Under the pieces are notes generated by a model, which worked only from the letters and a program-made list of their open reading frames with translations, was not told the DNA's origin and did no database searches. A program made the position numbers and the translations under genes. A stretch of 55,460 bases of DNA from the IMG/VR virus record IMGVR_UViG_3300034198_010091, positions 1-55,460 of that record; one strand, given 5' to 3'. Of this stretch, positions 22,595 to 31,981 are shown one piece after another. The stretch comes from a virus. The stretch's first letter is position 1, and every line of letters starts with the position of its first letter.

Positions 22595-23422
22595 ATGGGA
22601 ATAAAATTTAACCAAATTTATGATTCAATCTTGGAGTCAGTTACTACACGAAATAGTGCTGGAGGCGGCTACCTTCCCGGTGATATAGTAGAATTTAGAT
22701 CAGACTATAAGAAAAATGTCACATACAAAGCCATGCCTAGTAATATGCGCGATGAAGTTGATCAAATGACTAAATGTGGGCTTAATATTCGTGTTGTTCA
22801 AGTCGGTGATCGTCTTTCTGGTGTTTCTGCTGGGAATCAACATAAAAAAGCTGATGATGTAGTGGTTACACTTGCTTGTGATCAAGGAGGTGGTAGATAT
22901 TATAGCACTGTTACTGTTGGTACAGATATGATCGAGCCAGTAACAATGAATGATCCTAGCCCGACAATCCCTGATAAATTTTATAGAGACGATAGTAAGT
23001 ATATGTCAGGTAAAGCCGAGGAGTATGTTTCTGATATGAAAAATATCACTCGTCTTACTGATAAAGGTAATGGTAAAAACACTCCAACTAACTTGAGACT
23101 AGCTGGTGAATCCACCATGTTAACTAAGGATAATAATAAACTTGGAGATATACTTGAAGAAATGTATTCACCTACCGATTATTATCCCATTTATCAAAAG
23201 GTTTTGATTGAAGAGGGTATGCTTCGTAGACTAGCCACCAAATTCGCGGGTGGTTTTAAGTCTAATCCACTTCAAAAACAGGGACAGAATCATCAATTTG
23301 CCCAATCAGCGGCATTAGATATCGGAAAAGACATCAGCAAATCCTTTGGTGGAGATTATAATCAACACGCTCAAGCTCTATACAAATATATTCTGGACTA
23401 TATCTCCCAAGTTGTAAAATAA
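22595..23422 (+). CDS. Late virion-type protein with capsid-targeting-like N-terminus
   Basis: 275 aa, start chosen by late-box spacing. It begins MGIKFNQIYDSILESVTTRN, an amphipathic peptide ending ILE, similar to T4 capsid-targeting sequences. The middle is beta-like (PGDIVEFRSDYKK, NIRVVQVGDRLSGVSAGN, GGGRYYSTVTVG), followed by a helical C-terminus (GMLRRLATKFAGGF). It has no membrane segment. It is grouped with the next plus-strand gene as a short late unit. Not recognised. Confidence 0.6.
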   Translation: MGIKFNQIYDSILESVTTRNSAGGGYLPGDIVEFRSDYKKNVTYKAMPSNMRDEVDQMTKCGLNIRVVQVGDRLSGVSAGNQHKKADDVVVTLACDQGGGRYYSTVTVGTDMIEPVTMNDPSPTIPDKFYRDDSKYMSGKAEEYVSDMKNITRLTDKGNGKNTPTNLRLAGESTMLTKDNNKLGDILEEMYSPTDYYPIYQKVLIEEGMLRRLATKFAGGFKSNPLQKQGQNHQFAQSAALDIGKDISKSFGGDYNQHAQALYKYILDYISQVVK

Positions 23423-23435
23423 TAATCACAACAAA

Positions 23436-23442
23436 CTAAATA
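23436..23442 (+). promoter_or_regulatory. Late promoter box CTAAATA
   Basis: CTAAATA, 5-nt gap, ATG at 23448. Confidence 0.8.
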
Positions 23443-23447
23443 ATATC

Positions 23448-24113
23448 ATGGCATCATATTCCCAACGCGATCAAGTAATGCTAACTGAGGCATACACTCT
23501 ACAACTACTCAAGGAGTCTATTCCCGGAATGACACTAAATCAAGTTCACAACAATCTAGATCTGATGACAGAATCAGAATTAAGATATGTTTCTACTGTA
23601 TCAGAAAGAATTTTAGAAGGTTTCTTCGGTAATCTCAAAGCGGGTCTAGGAAATCTTGGAAAAGGTGTTGGTAGTGCTGCTTCTAGTGCTGCCCAAAGCG
23701 CATCCCAAGCTGTTGGTAATAAAGTTGGGCAAGGTGTTCAAGCTGCTAAACAATTTGGGTCTAATATCGCTTCTGGTGCTAGAAAAGTAGGTTCTGGTGT
23801 CGCTTCTGGTGCCAAACAAATCGGATCTAATGTATCAGATATGTATCAAACTGGTGTAGCTGATAAACAATCACAAGATGCTCTATTACAAGCTAGGGAA
23901 TCAACTCAACAATTGATTGATTTGATTACACAAGCCCAACAGTCAGGAATTTTAGGAAATGTTCGTGGAAATGTTGCTGATATGTCCCTGAGTGAAATTA
24001 TCGACACTCTTGATGCTGTAAAACGAAGCACTGGGGACTTTGCCCAACAAGCTAGGGATAAAGGTCCTCTGGGTGGAGTCGGTAAAGCCTTTAGACAAGG
24101 CATGGGACGCTAA
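23448..24113 (+). CDS. Gly/Ala/Ser-rich helical late protein
   Basis: 221 aa. N-terminal MASYSQRDQVMLTEAYTLQLL continues to KESIPG, with two (L)xE points (LTE, LKE) like prohead cleavage sites. Residues about 65-140 are repeated Gly-Ala-Ser stretches (GLGNLGKGVGSAASSAAQSA, GARKVGSGVASGAKQIGS), the composition of membrane-interacting or DNA-ejection helices. The C-terminal part is helical. It ends by overlapping the gp44 stop on the other strand by 4 nt. It could be an ejected internal protein. Not recognised. Confidence 0.6.
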   Translation: MASYSQRDQVMLTEAYTLQLLKESIPGMTLNQVHNNLDLMTESELRYVSTVSERILEGFFGNLKAGLGNLGKGVGSAASSAAQSASQAVGNKVGQGVQAAKQFGSNIASGARKVGSGVASGAKQIGSNVSDMYQTGVADKQSQDALLQARESTQQLIDLITQAQQSGILGNVRGNVADMSLSEIIDTLDAVKRSTGDFAQQARDKGPLGGVGKAFRQGMGR

Positions 24114-25030
24114 ATCTGTTCCAAATTCAATACACAAGCAAAGAAGTTAATCTCTTTATCATTAACTCTGGTAGCTTTCTCAAGATGATCGGCAATGGTT
24201 AATATCATTGCCTTTTTCTTTGAATCTTCTATGCTTTTTGTATAGATATAATTCAATAAATCAACTAATAATTGATCCCAATCAGAATTGAAGATCTCAT
24301 CGTTCTGTATTAGGTATTTCCTCAAAGATAGTGTATTACCATCTTCGATATTTGAGCATATTTTCTCACAAACTTTATTATTATTGACTTTTTGAGTGAT
24401 TTTTAATTCAGATCCGACGACATACTTCTGCATCTCATTGATACATTTTCTTAAATCAGGAAAATGTGATTTTACTAGTGTGGCTAGCTGTTTCTTCTCA
24501 TCCTGAGAAGTTTCGACACCTTCTGCAATGAGTATTTGTAAGCATCTCTTTAGTGCTTGTGGTAAAGATGGTCTAATATCCAAAAACTGACACCTTGATT
24601 GTAAAGGTGTTGATATTTTGTGTTTGTAATTACCTGTGAGTATGAATCTAGCGTTATCAGCATAAGATTCCATCATGTTTCTTAGGGCGTCTTGCCCATT
24701 TTTACTAAAATTGTCGATTTCGTCTAAAATAACGACCTTTATATTACCATCGAAACTTTTAGTTTGAACAAATCCATTGATTTTGTTTCTTACGGTATCG
24801 ATACCGTTCTCATCAGATGCATTGATATAAAGATAATCACATTTTAGAATATCCAATACAATAATTCTGGCTAAGGATGTTTTTCCGACCCCAGCATTAC
24901 CCGTTAATAGCAAATTTGGTATTTCTTCACCGAAAGATTTTATGATATCCTTCGTTTCTTCAGAAATACACAAATCATCCAATGTATGTGGACGATACTT
25001 TTCAACCCATAACCCAGAGAAATCACTCAT
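24110..25030 (-). CDS. gp44: Clamp loader ATPase subunit gp44
   Basis: 306 aa (T4 gp44 is 319). It is an AAA+ ATPase with WVEKYRPHTLDDL at the start, Walker A GNAGVGKT near residue 44, Walker B VVILDEID near 98, sensor/Arg-finger SRC motif in PLQSRCQF near 144, and a sensor-2 region (FPDLRKCINEMQKY). It loads the gp45 clamp on DNA with gp62, which I cannot find here. It is isolated from the other replication genes, between late genes, and preceded by a consensus-like sigma70 promoter rather than a late box. Confidence 0.95.
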   Translation of the reverse strand: MSDFSGLWVEKYRPHTLDDLCISEETKDIIKSFGEEIPNLLLTGNAGVGKTSLARIIVLDILKCDYLYINASDENGIDTVRNKINGFVQTKSFDGNIKVVILDEIDNFSKNGQDALRNMMESYADNARFILTGNYKHKISTPLQSRCQFLDIRPSLPQALKRCLQILIAEGVETSQDEKKQLATLVKSHFPDLRKCINEMQKYVVGSELKITQKVNNNKVCEKICSNIEDGNTLSLRKYLIQNDEIFNSDWDQLLVDLLNYIYTKSIEDSKKKAMILTIADHLEKATRVNDKEINFFACVLNLEQI

Positions 25031-25036
25031 GGAGCT

Positions 25037-25064
25037 AGATTATCATGAAATGATCAGATGTCAA
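25037..25064 (-). promoter_or_regulatory. Sigma70-like early promoter for gp44
   Basis: TTGACA (25059-25064), 16-nt spacer, TAATCT (25037-25042), 6 nt, then ATG at 25030. The -35 box overlaps the end of the upstream gene. Transcription would begin at or next to the ATG. Confidence 0.65.
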
Positions 25065-25276
25065 GCATCCATTTCGTTTTCAATGTATTCTTTGATAGAA
25101 TCTAGAGTGATTGTATCATTGTCATTAATGAAATTTTGAATGGCTTCGGAAAACGAATCACCCATAGAACTCAATTCTTCATCTTCAGTCGAATCTAAGA
25201 ATTCTTGTAATTCATAGATCGCATCGATAAGTTTCTCTTCTTTATCCTTTAGTTTTTTAAGTAGTTTTTTACTCAT
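25061..25276 (-). CDS. Small acidic late protein of unknown function
   Basis: 71 aa. A Lys-rich start (MSKKLLKKLKDKEEKLIDA) leads into an acidic helical body ending YIENEMDA. It looks like a short charged coiled coil. The start is supported by an ATAAATA box and a GGAA purine stretch 7 nt before the ATG. It lies between gp44 and a divergent fibre gene. Confidence 0.6.
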   Translation of the reverse strand: MSKKLLKKLKDKEEKLIDAIYELQEFLDSTEDEELSSMGDSFSEAIQNFINDNDTITLDSIKEYIENEMDA

Positions 25277-25283
25277 TTGTTCC

Positions 25284-25290
25284 TATTTAT
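25284..25290 (-). promoter_or_regulatory. Late promoter box ATAAATA
   Basis: ATAAATA, 7-nt gap (GGAACAA), ATG at 25276. Confidence 0.6.
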
Positions 25291-25338
25291 CCGAAATGTT
25301 TCAAAAGCAAGAATACATTGAAAGATTTTTCACATCGA

Positions 25339-25345
25339 CTAAATA
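25339..25345 (+). promoter_or_regulatory. Late promoter box CTAAATA
   Basis: CTAAATA, 5-nt gap, ATG at 25351. It decides the start over an upstream TTG-initiated reading. Confidence 0.8.
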
Positions 25346-25350
25346 ATAAT

Positions 25351-26520
25351 ATGCCTAAAATTTCCCAATTAACATCTGCTGCACAACCGTTGTCTGGTGG
25401 TGAGAGTGTTTTAATGAACCAAAACGGTGTGACCGTTACATCAACTCTTAGTAGTGTTAAAACTTACGTTTTAAGTGGACTATCTTTGAGTGCATCTGGT
25501 AGTGAATACGCTTTAAAAAATTTGAATAATAATTTCACTGTTGGTCAAACTGTATATGGAAATTTAACAGCTAATAATATTTCTTTATCTGGAACTTCTA
25601 TAATGTTGAGATCTATAGGTTCAAATGGTGTTGGATTATTGAATTATACCTTGAGTGGAAGTGGTTCAAGTAATATAGCTATTGGTTTTAATGCATTAAG
25701 TGGTAATGGTCTAAACAGATTCGATAATATAGCAATTGGTTCATACTGTTCGTTAAGCGCGAATGGTGATTCTATAGTTTCAATAGGAAGTAGTGCTGGA
25801 GTTCAAAGCTCTGGCTCAATATGTAACTTTATCGGTTCCAATGCTGGATCAGCTAACACGGGTGAATCTGTTAACGCTATGGGATTCGAGGCTGCTTATG
25901 GAAACATGGGGGATTATGTGAATGCGTTGGGTTCTGGGGCAGCATCAAGAAACATGGCCAGTAATGTAAATGCATTCGGTCAAGATGCTCTAAATGGTAA
26001 CATTGGTGTGGAAAATATCAATGCATTTGGAAACAATGCCTTGGGTGGAAGTAATGAGGGTAGTGATGTAAATGCCCTTGGTCAGGCAGCGGGGTATGAT
26101 AATTACGGAAATCACCTAAATGCTCTCGGAAATCAAGCTGCTTATAATAATGATGCAAATCATGTAAATGCCCTTGGTCAGGCAGCGGGGTATGATAATT
26201 ACGGAAGCTACGTTAATTTTATGGGGCTTTCTGCTGGTTCATCAAATACAGGAAATCATGTTAATTGTATGGGACAAGAAGCTGGTGAAAGTAATAACGG
26301 GGATCATAATCAATTTTTTGGTAAATTAGCGCGAACCAATCCTACAACTTTGAGTGGTTGTTTAGTTATTGGTAATGAAGCCCAAGCAACCCAGAACAAT
26401 ACCATAGCTCTGGGTTCTACAATAACTCCTTTTTTAACATCAGGAAGTGGAGTATCTACGGGAAATTACTTAGTCATCAGACTCAATGGACAAAATTTGA
26501 AAATACCATTATATACATAA
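25351..26520 (+). CDS. Tail fibre / adhesin with YadA-like 16-residue repeats
   Basis: 389 aa from the ATG selected by the late box. The N-terminus MPKISQLTSAAQPLSGGES is a common phage fibre start and is shared with the 15133-15540 protein. From about residue 100 to 340 there are many tandem repeats of about 16 residues on the theme VNALGQAAGYDNYGNH, like the left-handed beta-roll head repeats of YadA-type trimeric adhesins. The end (NTIALGSTITPF ... NGQNLKIPLYT) looks like a capping or tip region. It is the first gene of the long plus-strand fibre cluster and probably binds the host surface. Confidence 0.8.
   Translation: MPKISQLTSAAQPLSGGESVLMNQNGVTVTSTLSSVKTYVLSGLSLSASGSEYALKNLNNNFTVGQTVYGNLTANNISLSGTSIMLRSIGSNGVGLLNYTLSGSGSSNIAIGFNALSGNGLNRFDNIAIGSYCSLSANGDSIVSIGSSAGVQSSGSICNFIGSNAGSANTGESVNAMGFEAAYGNMGDYVNALGSGAASRNMASNVNAFGQDALNGNIGVENINAFGNNALGGSNEGSDVNALGQAAGYDNYGNHLNALGNQAAYNNDANHVNALGQAAGYDNYGSYVNFMGLSAGSSNTGNHVNCMGQEAGESNNGDHNQFFGKLARTNPTTLSGCLVIGNEAQATQNNTIALGSTITPFLTSGSGVSTGNYLVIRLNGQNLKIPLYT
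26067..26206 (+). repeat. Exact 44-nt direct repeat in the adhesin gene
   Basis: A 44-nt phrase at 26067-26110 recurs without change at 26163-26206, exactly 96 nt (two 48-nt units, 32 residues) apart. It encodes NALGQAAGYDNYG. The intervening and flanking units are related but diverged. Confidence 0.9.
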
Positions 26521-26523
26521 ATA
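26517..26523 (+). promoter_or_regulatory. Late promoter box ATAAATA
   Basis: ATAAATA, 6-nt gap (TAAAGG, also a plausible Shine-Dalgarno), ATG at 26530. The box covers the stop of the adhesin gene. Confidence 0.7.
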
Positions 26524-26529
26524 TAAAGG

Positions 26530-29205
26530 ATGGCAATATCCTCACAGTTCGGATTTCCAAATGTCCCAAAATCAATAACAAATCCTAATATCCTAAAAAA
26601 GGATGCGTTGGATGTAGGGGGTCCTATGTCATTTTTGACATTCATTAAAATTATCAGTGATTCTTATTCTCCCGAGTCATTACAGTCTTACTACAATTTT
26701 TACCTGAAAAAATGGAATAGTAGCAATAATCTGAAGGTTGACAATGAAAAATCTTTAATTATTGAAAAATATAGAGATTTTTTAAAAGACATCAATATAC
26801 ATTACACGACATCGGATGAAAGAAAATTTTTATCTAATATAAATTTCAATGATCCACACGACTTAGATATCGCTTTAAGTTTTTATAGTAAAAAACTCAG
26901 AGAGATATCATTATATTACAACGAGAAAAGAGAAAATTTAAAATTTAATATTGTAAAAAATAAACTAAGGGGGACCAATTATGGTATAGAAAAATCTCTA
27001 AAAGATTTAACTATTTCGTATTTAAAAAACTTAGAAAACTCTTCTACACTTTTTAATATAGATGAAATAATACCTAAGTTAGATATCCAAATCGAAGAAT
27101 TATATAATACATACTCCTTATATTACAATCAAACTCCAGATGGGACATATGATCACAAAGATTTAGATTATGGTTATGATATTTTCTTAAAATCGAATCA
27201 AGAGATTATCGATGACGTTTTTTCTACACTATCGGACGAATTATTACAACTAAAGGAGATAGATTCTTTATTGGATAATAAAAGAGATCTTACGAAAAAA
27301 TATCTACTGACAGATTTCTATTATCTTTCAACTGGGGATACCACATCCAATTTCGTATCAGGTAAATTATTTGAAAGCTCTAATAATGCTATAAATTTCT
27401 CTAATAGAGACTATCCAACATCTGTATCAAAAGATAGAATTGATTATTTTCAAACTGATAAAGAATTGGGATTCTTTAAGCCATCAAAGGTATCTATCGT
27501 GTTAGTAGATGGTCAAAATGATTCATTCACTATAAATGTGAATAATCTACAACCAAATTCACTATATTATTTCCCAAATCCAACTATCTTACCTAAGAGT
27601 AGCGACATATTAACGTTTGTCGTAGACTCATCTTTCTTAAAAAGAAACTTTTCGTCTGGTAATTCCAGAAATATTCCAAAATCAGATCAAAAAGACACGA
27701 AATATTATGGTTACGTATCTAAAATTGATCAGAATAAGAAAAAATACTTGTCTGATATATTCAATGAAGGGTATGTAGAGGATATAAAATATGACATAAA
27801 TGGGAATTTATTAGGTTTATTCAAAAATGATAAATCTTTCATTCAATATATCCAAAATATAGATACCAATAATCTATATAGTCAAGTTATCAATGGTCAT
27901 AAGTTCTTCGATGATCTATATCTTGAAGGTTTGAATTATAATTATACTATAATTGATGATTATACCTTCAACGAAACCAAAAGATCTGGATTATCGAGTA
28001 ATACGGGAACTTTCATAAGCACCAAAGCAGATCTGGAAATAAATTTCGGCAAATTCTCTCCATTTTTCTCATTAAAAGAACCAACTGAATCTAATCTTGT
28101 CGGAAAATACAGAATAATTGAGGGAGCTTATATGGCTGATAGTCGAGATATTCCTTATATAGACTCTGTATCTTCGGATTTATCAGCATTCTCCACATCA
28201 ACCGATCCATTCTATTTTAATACTTTAATCGAGGGTGGTATCCACACCTCAACACAAAGAGCGTTGTTAGATGCCACTCAGCCTACACTCACAGCTAATT
28301 TCACTGAATATTCTAGGCTATCTGGTCTAGTGACAGTAGATGGTGGAAATTTTAATTCTGGTGATTTTGGAATAGATTTAAAAAGAATTGATTATGTTTA
28401 TGTCGATGAAGAGTCGTCAAACAAAACTGTATTGTTATCTGCGTCCGAATACTTCGGTGAGTATGAACCTGATTGTGGGAGAATATACATAAAAAATTCT
28501 AAAACCCGTGAGGTTTTACCTTTAACTGTAGCACTCGGATACTTATCGACCAAATATAGTCCTGATGTATTTCAAGAGATTGTGGATAGTGTTATATCCT
28601 TCGAAATAATCTTGGATGTGTTGTTTATCGAAACAACATCTTACCTAATAGTGGATAAAATTGAACCATCCGGTAACATATTCAAAGAACCTAGAGTTCC
28701 TTCATTGATTATATCAAAGAATTTAAATAATTTCGAAAGAATATCAAACAGATTCAGAATAAAGAATAAAGTTTTTTACATAAGAACAAAAAATATAACA
28801 TTGGACGATGAATCTATGTATATATATCCAGAAATTTACGAATTCGACACAGCGAATTTCAAAAATACTAAATTGTATCCAACTAATACATTGTCGTTGA
28901 CATCAACTGATACATTCAGAATACCTACAAACAATTATAATTACTTTGAACTAAAAAAACCTAGACTTACATATTCATCGTCATCTGATACATTCGCATT
29001 ATCATTTATACTAAAGGATCAAAACTACATGTCTGATATCTTTACTTATAAATTTGATATATTATCAAATGTCAACATTCTCAGCACTGAGATGTATAAT
29101 AGTAATATTCTAAGATACACCAATGACATGTCATCGTTATCGACTGTTTCTATTTATCTCTCTGGTTACACTCCAACATTCGAAGATAATACTTTAATAA
29201 TATGA
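26530..29205 (+). CDS. Large baseplate/tail structural protein
   Basis: 891 aa, not firmly recognised. The first 230 residues are helical and rich in Lys/Tyr/Asp (SFLTFIKIISDSYSPESLQS, LSFYSKKLREISLYYNEK), which suggests a wedge or fibre-attachment domain. The rest is beta-rich with many Ser/Tyr/Asn/Asp residues (YFPNPTILPKSSDILTF, FEIILDVLFIETTSYLIVD). It begins a four-gene run (26.5-34.8 kb) of large late proteins, possibly wedge proteins of gp7/gp10 type or long fibres. Its stop overlaps the next start (ATATGA). Structural role is inferred from size, context and late box. Confidence 0.6.
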   Translation: MAISSQFGFPNVPKSITNPNILKKDALDVGGPMSFLTFIKIISDSYSPESLQSYYNFYLKKWNSSNNLKVDNEKSLIIEKYRDFLKDINIHYTTSDERKFLSNINFNDPHDLDIALSFYSKKLREISLYYNEKRENLKFNIVKNKLRGTNYGIEKSLKDLTISYLKNLENSSTLFNIDEIIPKLDIQIEELYNTYSLYYNQTPDGTYDHKDLDYGYDIFLKSNQEIIDDVFSTLSDELLQLKEIDSLLDNKRDLTKKYLLTDFYYLSTGDTTSNFVSGKLFESSNNAINFSNRDYPTSVSKDRIDYFQTDKELGFFKPSKVSIVLVDGQNDSFTINVNNLQPNSLYYFPNPTILPKSSDILTFVVDSSFLKRNFSSGNSRNIPKSDQKDTKYYGYVSKIDQNKKKYLSDIFNEGYVEDIKYDINGNLLGLFKNDKSFIQYIQNIDTNNLYSQVINGHKFFDDLYLEGLNYNYTIIDDYTFNETKRSGLSSNTGTFISTKADLEINFGKFSPFFSLKEPTESNLVGKYRIIEGAYMADSRDIPYIDSVSSDLSAFSTSTDPFYFNTLIEGGIHTSTQRALLDATQPTLTANFTEYSRLSGLVTVDGGNFNSGDFGIDLKRIDYVYVDEESSNKTVLLSASEYFGEYEPDCGRIYIKNSKTREVLPLTVALGYLSTKYSPDVFQEIVDSVISFEIILDVLFIETTSYLIVDKIEPSGNIFKEPRVPSLIISKNLNNFERISNRFRIKNKVFYIRTKNITLDDESMYIYPEIYEFDTANFKNTKLYPTNTLSLTSTDTFRIPTNNYNYFELKKPRLTYSSSSDTFALSFILKDQNYMSDIFTYKFDILSNVNILSTEMYNSNILRYTNDMSSLSTVSIYLSGYTPTFEDNTLII

Positions 29206-29693
29206 ACAAACAAACAATTTCGTTGGATTCATCCACAACATCGTATAATAGTATCTTATCTGAGGTAATTTTAGATGATCATAGTGAATTATCTTTCAAT
29301 TTGTCTAATGTATACGGTGGTGTGCTTCCATTGTATTTGAAAATTGATTGGGGTGATCTTAATTCGGAGGTTTATGAAAATGATGTTTATGTGGTTGATA
29401 AAAATGATGTAAATGCTCTCACTTACAACCCTGTTTTGAATAAAACATATAGTCATGAGTATTACCCATCTGATAATTTCTTATACAAATCACTATCTGC
29501 TCAAATTCTCGTAAGTTATTCAAATGGTGATTATAATTGGTTTATAATTCCTATAAAAATCAGAACACACGACTATTTTGAATCAATTTACGATATGGAT
29601 CTACATTCTGTGAATGTAATACCCACTTATCCACAAAAAATAGAGTATTCTATTGTCGAGAAAAAAAATAATTATCTTGTTACTATGCAGTAG
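29202..29693 (+). CDS. Beta-sandwich (PKD-like) tail protein
   Basis: 163 aa. It has no own late box; its ATG overlaps the stop of the 891-aa gene, so the two are co-translated. The segment LPLYLKIDWGDLNSEVYEND, followed by NKTYSHEYYPSD and SLSAQILVSYSNGDY, has the order of a PKD-like domain (hydrophobic strand, DWGD turn, HxY strand). It probably packs against the large protein before it. Confidence 0.55.
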   Translation: MNKQTISLDSSTTSYNSILSEVILDDHSELSFNLSNVYGGVLPLYLKIDWGDLNSEVYENDVYVVDKNDVNALTYNPVLNKTYSHEYYPSDNFLYKSLSAQILVSYSNGDYNWFIIPIKIRTHDYFESIYDMDLHSVNVIPTYPQKIEYSIVEKKNNYLVTMQ

Positions 29694-29695
29694 TA

Positions 29696-29702
29696 TTAAA
29701 TA
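29696..29702 (+). promoter_or_regulatory. Late promoter box TTAAATA
   Basis: TTAAATA, 6-nt gap, ATG at 29709. Confidence 0.72.
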
Positions 29703-29708
29703 TTCTTA

Positions 29709-31976
29709 ATGTTAATCAACTCACTGTCTAGTCTCAAATCAAAAACCCTCAGTAGTAATTTAAAGGGTTTGAGTTTTAAGAATTTTAGTCGAAGTTATCC
29801 GGGTGGGTATAACTTAACCTTTAATCAGGCTTTATCATCATTTAGAGGTTCGAAAGTGAAAAATTACTCAAATTTTTTATTAACCAACTTAAAAAAACTA
29901 TCAGACTTCACTAATATAGATGATGTTGGCTTAAAAACATCAACAGTATTTGGACCAATTATGTGTGGATCTGATTATTTACAATATTCCGATGTTGATC
30001 CATCTCCATTTTCAAAAACAGGTAAATATTTTGAACATTTTAATTATGGCGCACTGACTATTTCTTCTACAGAAAACGAAAATACACAATTCTCTTTTAT
30101 TGTTCTGGAGGATAATATGTGTCACATTATTTTCTTCAAAAATAACGATCCTTATTACTTATGTAGCGACGAAAACAATAATCTTTTGTTCGTTAAAAAG
30201 AATAAATTAATATTTGATGAGAACAAAATCAATCCACAGGACTTTTTTTATCTTTTTTCTGAAAAAACTAATAATATTCTATTATTCAAAACTAATTTTG
30301 ACTCTAATTATATTTTATTCAAAAAAGACAACCAAATATCTTTAAAGAAAGTTATAGATGATAATATCGCAACCTATATTTCGTCTCCTTTTGCTCTAAG
30401 TAAAAATTTGTATATAAATCCAAATTTGAATCTGGATACATCGTTTGTAAAATACAACTTAGATAACACTGTAGATAAAGGAGTTAGTTTTTTCGATTCA
30501 TCTAATAATTTTATATTGCATAAACCTCTTTTAGATGACAATCTAGATGTTTTGGTCCTAAAAAATCAATTATCACTGGATGATGTATTCACCAACAATA
30601 ATAATTTACTATCTGGTTACGCACTATCATATTCGGATAGACTACGAGAATATACTACTATATCCAACGATGTCGATGAGGAATATAGCGATGATATTTC
30701 ATTAAATTATGTCTTCTATAATCAAACATATTCCATAAAACCCGGATCTAATTACATTACGACATCCGAGAGTTTGTATCCATTTAAATCTTTGAATATA
30801 AATGACACCAAATTTGTGGAAAATGGTTCATTTTCTTACTTAACTCCTGAATATGCTGATAAAGTTTATCATATATCAAAAAATTCAAACAATAAAGATA
30901 ATAACCAACATCTTCTATGCACATGGTTGTCAGGATCTCCGATGAGTGAAACTAAGGTTTGGGTAGATAGATACTATTATCCAGATAGAATCGAAAAACA
31001 AGAAGCATTAATGAGTAAACCCATGTTCAATGATACATATAATGATTATATTGAACAATTGGTATTGAATAATCAATCTTATAGAGATTCTGTAGATAAT
31101 CTGAAATTCTTTGATAAAAAAAGTGATTTAGTTTTCATAGCCAATGAGACATACAGATACGATAGAATACAAAAAACAGATTTCCCTAAATTATCTTCAC
31201 AATTTAATTACTGTAACAGTTATTCTAAAACTTATCCTAGTAATTATTATAGATCTATTAACGAAGCTGGGTCTTTTAGTATAAGTTTCGGTTTTCTTGC
31301 ATCTGGAGAAGATTGGAATATTTCTAGTGATAGAAATTCTATAGATTGCGGTATGAGCATATCAAAAAGTAATAATTTATTCAATTTTACTTATAAAATA
31401 TACAATCCATCTACTGAAATCCTGAATACGTTCAATGTTCAAAAACAAATAAAAACCGATGATATTAATATTTTTAGTTTTAGTTTGGATAGTAAACTAG
31501 GTTATGGTTATGTTTTTCTAAATAACGAAATTGTTTTAGAGATCAGATTATCTCCATATGAATATTTCACTAAACAATTACTCCATGGTGATATATTCTA
31601 TTATGATGGTAAAACCAAGAGAGATATATTGGATGTTTACTACAATAGTGAATTATTCAAAGATTTGATAATAAATCCATATTATATAGATCCTGAATTA
31701 GCCTTTACTACACACATACTGAATACTCAAAGTGATATAGATGAGATAACGATATCTTTACCATCTGGTATGAGGAATGGTATCGATAATATACAGTCCA
31801 TCAACTTAGCGTGTTCATCACAATTCAAATCGAATTTCGTAAATATCAAGATCAACAATACTGGTGTGGATGAACAAAGTAAGACTAAGATTAAGGAATC
31901 ATTAGAGAACGATTTATCGAGAATCCTCCCTATAAATACACAAATAAACAACATAACATTCGAGGATTATAAATAA
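29709..31976 (+). CDS. Large tail-associated structural protein, unknown family
   Basis: 755 aa. It starts with a basic/Ser-rich stretch (INSLSSLKSKTLSSNLKGLS). Residues about 85-200 contain beta strands (SFIVLEDNMCHIIFFKNNDP, NILLFKTNFDSNYILFKKD). A region near 530-650 looks like a jelly-roll (GSFSISFGFLASGEDWNISS, NEIVLEIRLSPYE), as in carbohydrate-binding or lectin-type sandwiches. The C-terminus (TQINNITFEDYK) is like baseplate-associated proteins. It lies in the fibre cluster with its own late box. No enzyme motif is seen. Confidence 0.55.
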   Translation: MLINSLSSLKSKTLSSNLKGLSFKNFSRSYPGGYNLTFNQALSSFRGSKVKNYSNFLLTNLKKLSDFTNIDDVGLKTSTVFGPIMCGSDYLQYSDVDPSPFSKTGKYFEHFNYGALTISSTENENTQFSFIVLEDNMCHIIFFKNNDPYYLCSDENNNLLFVKKNKLIFDENKINPQDFFYLFSEKTNNILLFKTNFDSNYILFKKDNQISLKKVIDDNIATYISSPFALSKNLYINPNLNLDTSFVKYNLDNTVDKGVSFFDSSNNFILHKPLLDDNLDVLVLKNQLSLDDVFTNNNNLLSGYALSYSDRLREYTTISNDVDEEYSDDISLNYVFYNQTYSIKPGSNYITTSESLYPFKSLNINDTKFVENGSFSYLTPEYADKVYHISKNSNNKDNNQHLLCTWLSGSPMSETKVWVDRYYYPDRIEKQEALMSKPMFNDTYNDYIEQLVLNNQSYRDSVDNLKFFDKKSDLVFIANETYRYDRIQKTDFPKLSSQFNYCNSYSKTYPSNYYRSINEAGSFSISFGFLASGEDWNISSDRNSIDCGMSISKSNNLFNFTYKIYNPSTEILNTFNVQKQIKTDDINIFSFSLDSKLGYGYVFLNNEIVLEIRLSPYEYFTKQLLHGDIFYYDGKTKRDILDVYYNSELFKDLIINPYYIDPELAFTTHILNTQSDIDEITISLPSGMRNGIDNIQSINLACSSQFKSNFVNIKINNTGVDEQSKTKIKESLENDLSRILPINTQINNITFEDYK
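31968..31975 (+). promoter_or_regulatory. Late promoter box TATAAATA (identical to the T4 consensus)
   Basis: TATAAATA, 6-nt gap, ATG at 31982. This is an exact copy of the T4 late promoter octamer and covers the stop codon of the preceding gene. Confidence 0.82.
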
Positions 31977-31981
31977 AATAT

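Noticed and set aside
26067-26206. CRISPR-like array
   Set aside because: The repeats are 48-nt coding units in frame inside a fibre gene with no regular unique spacers.
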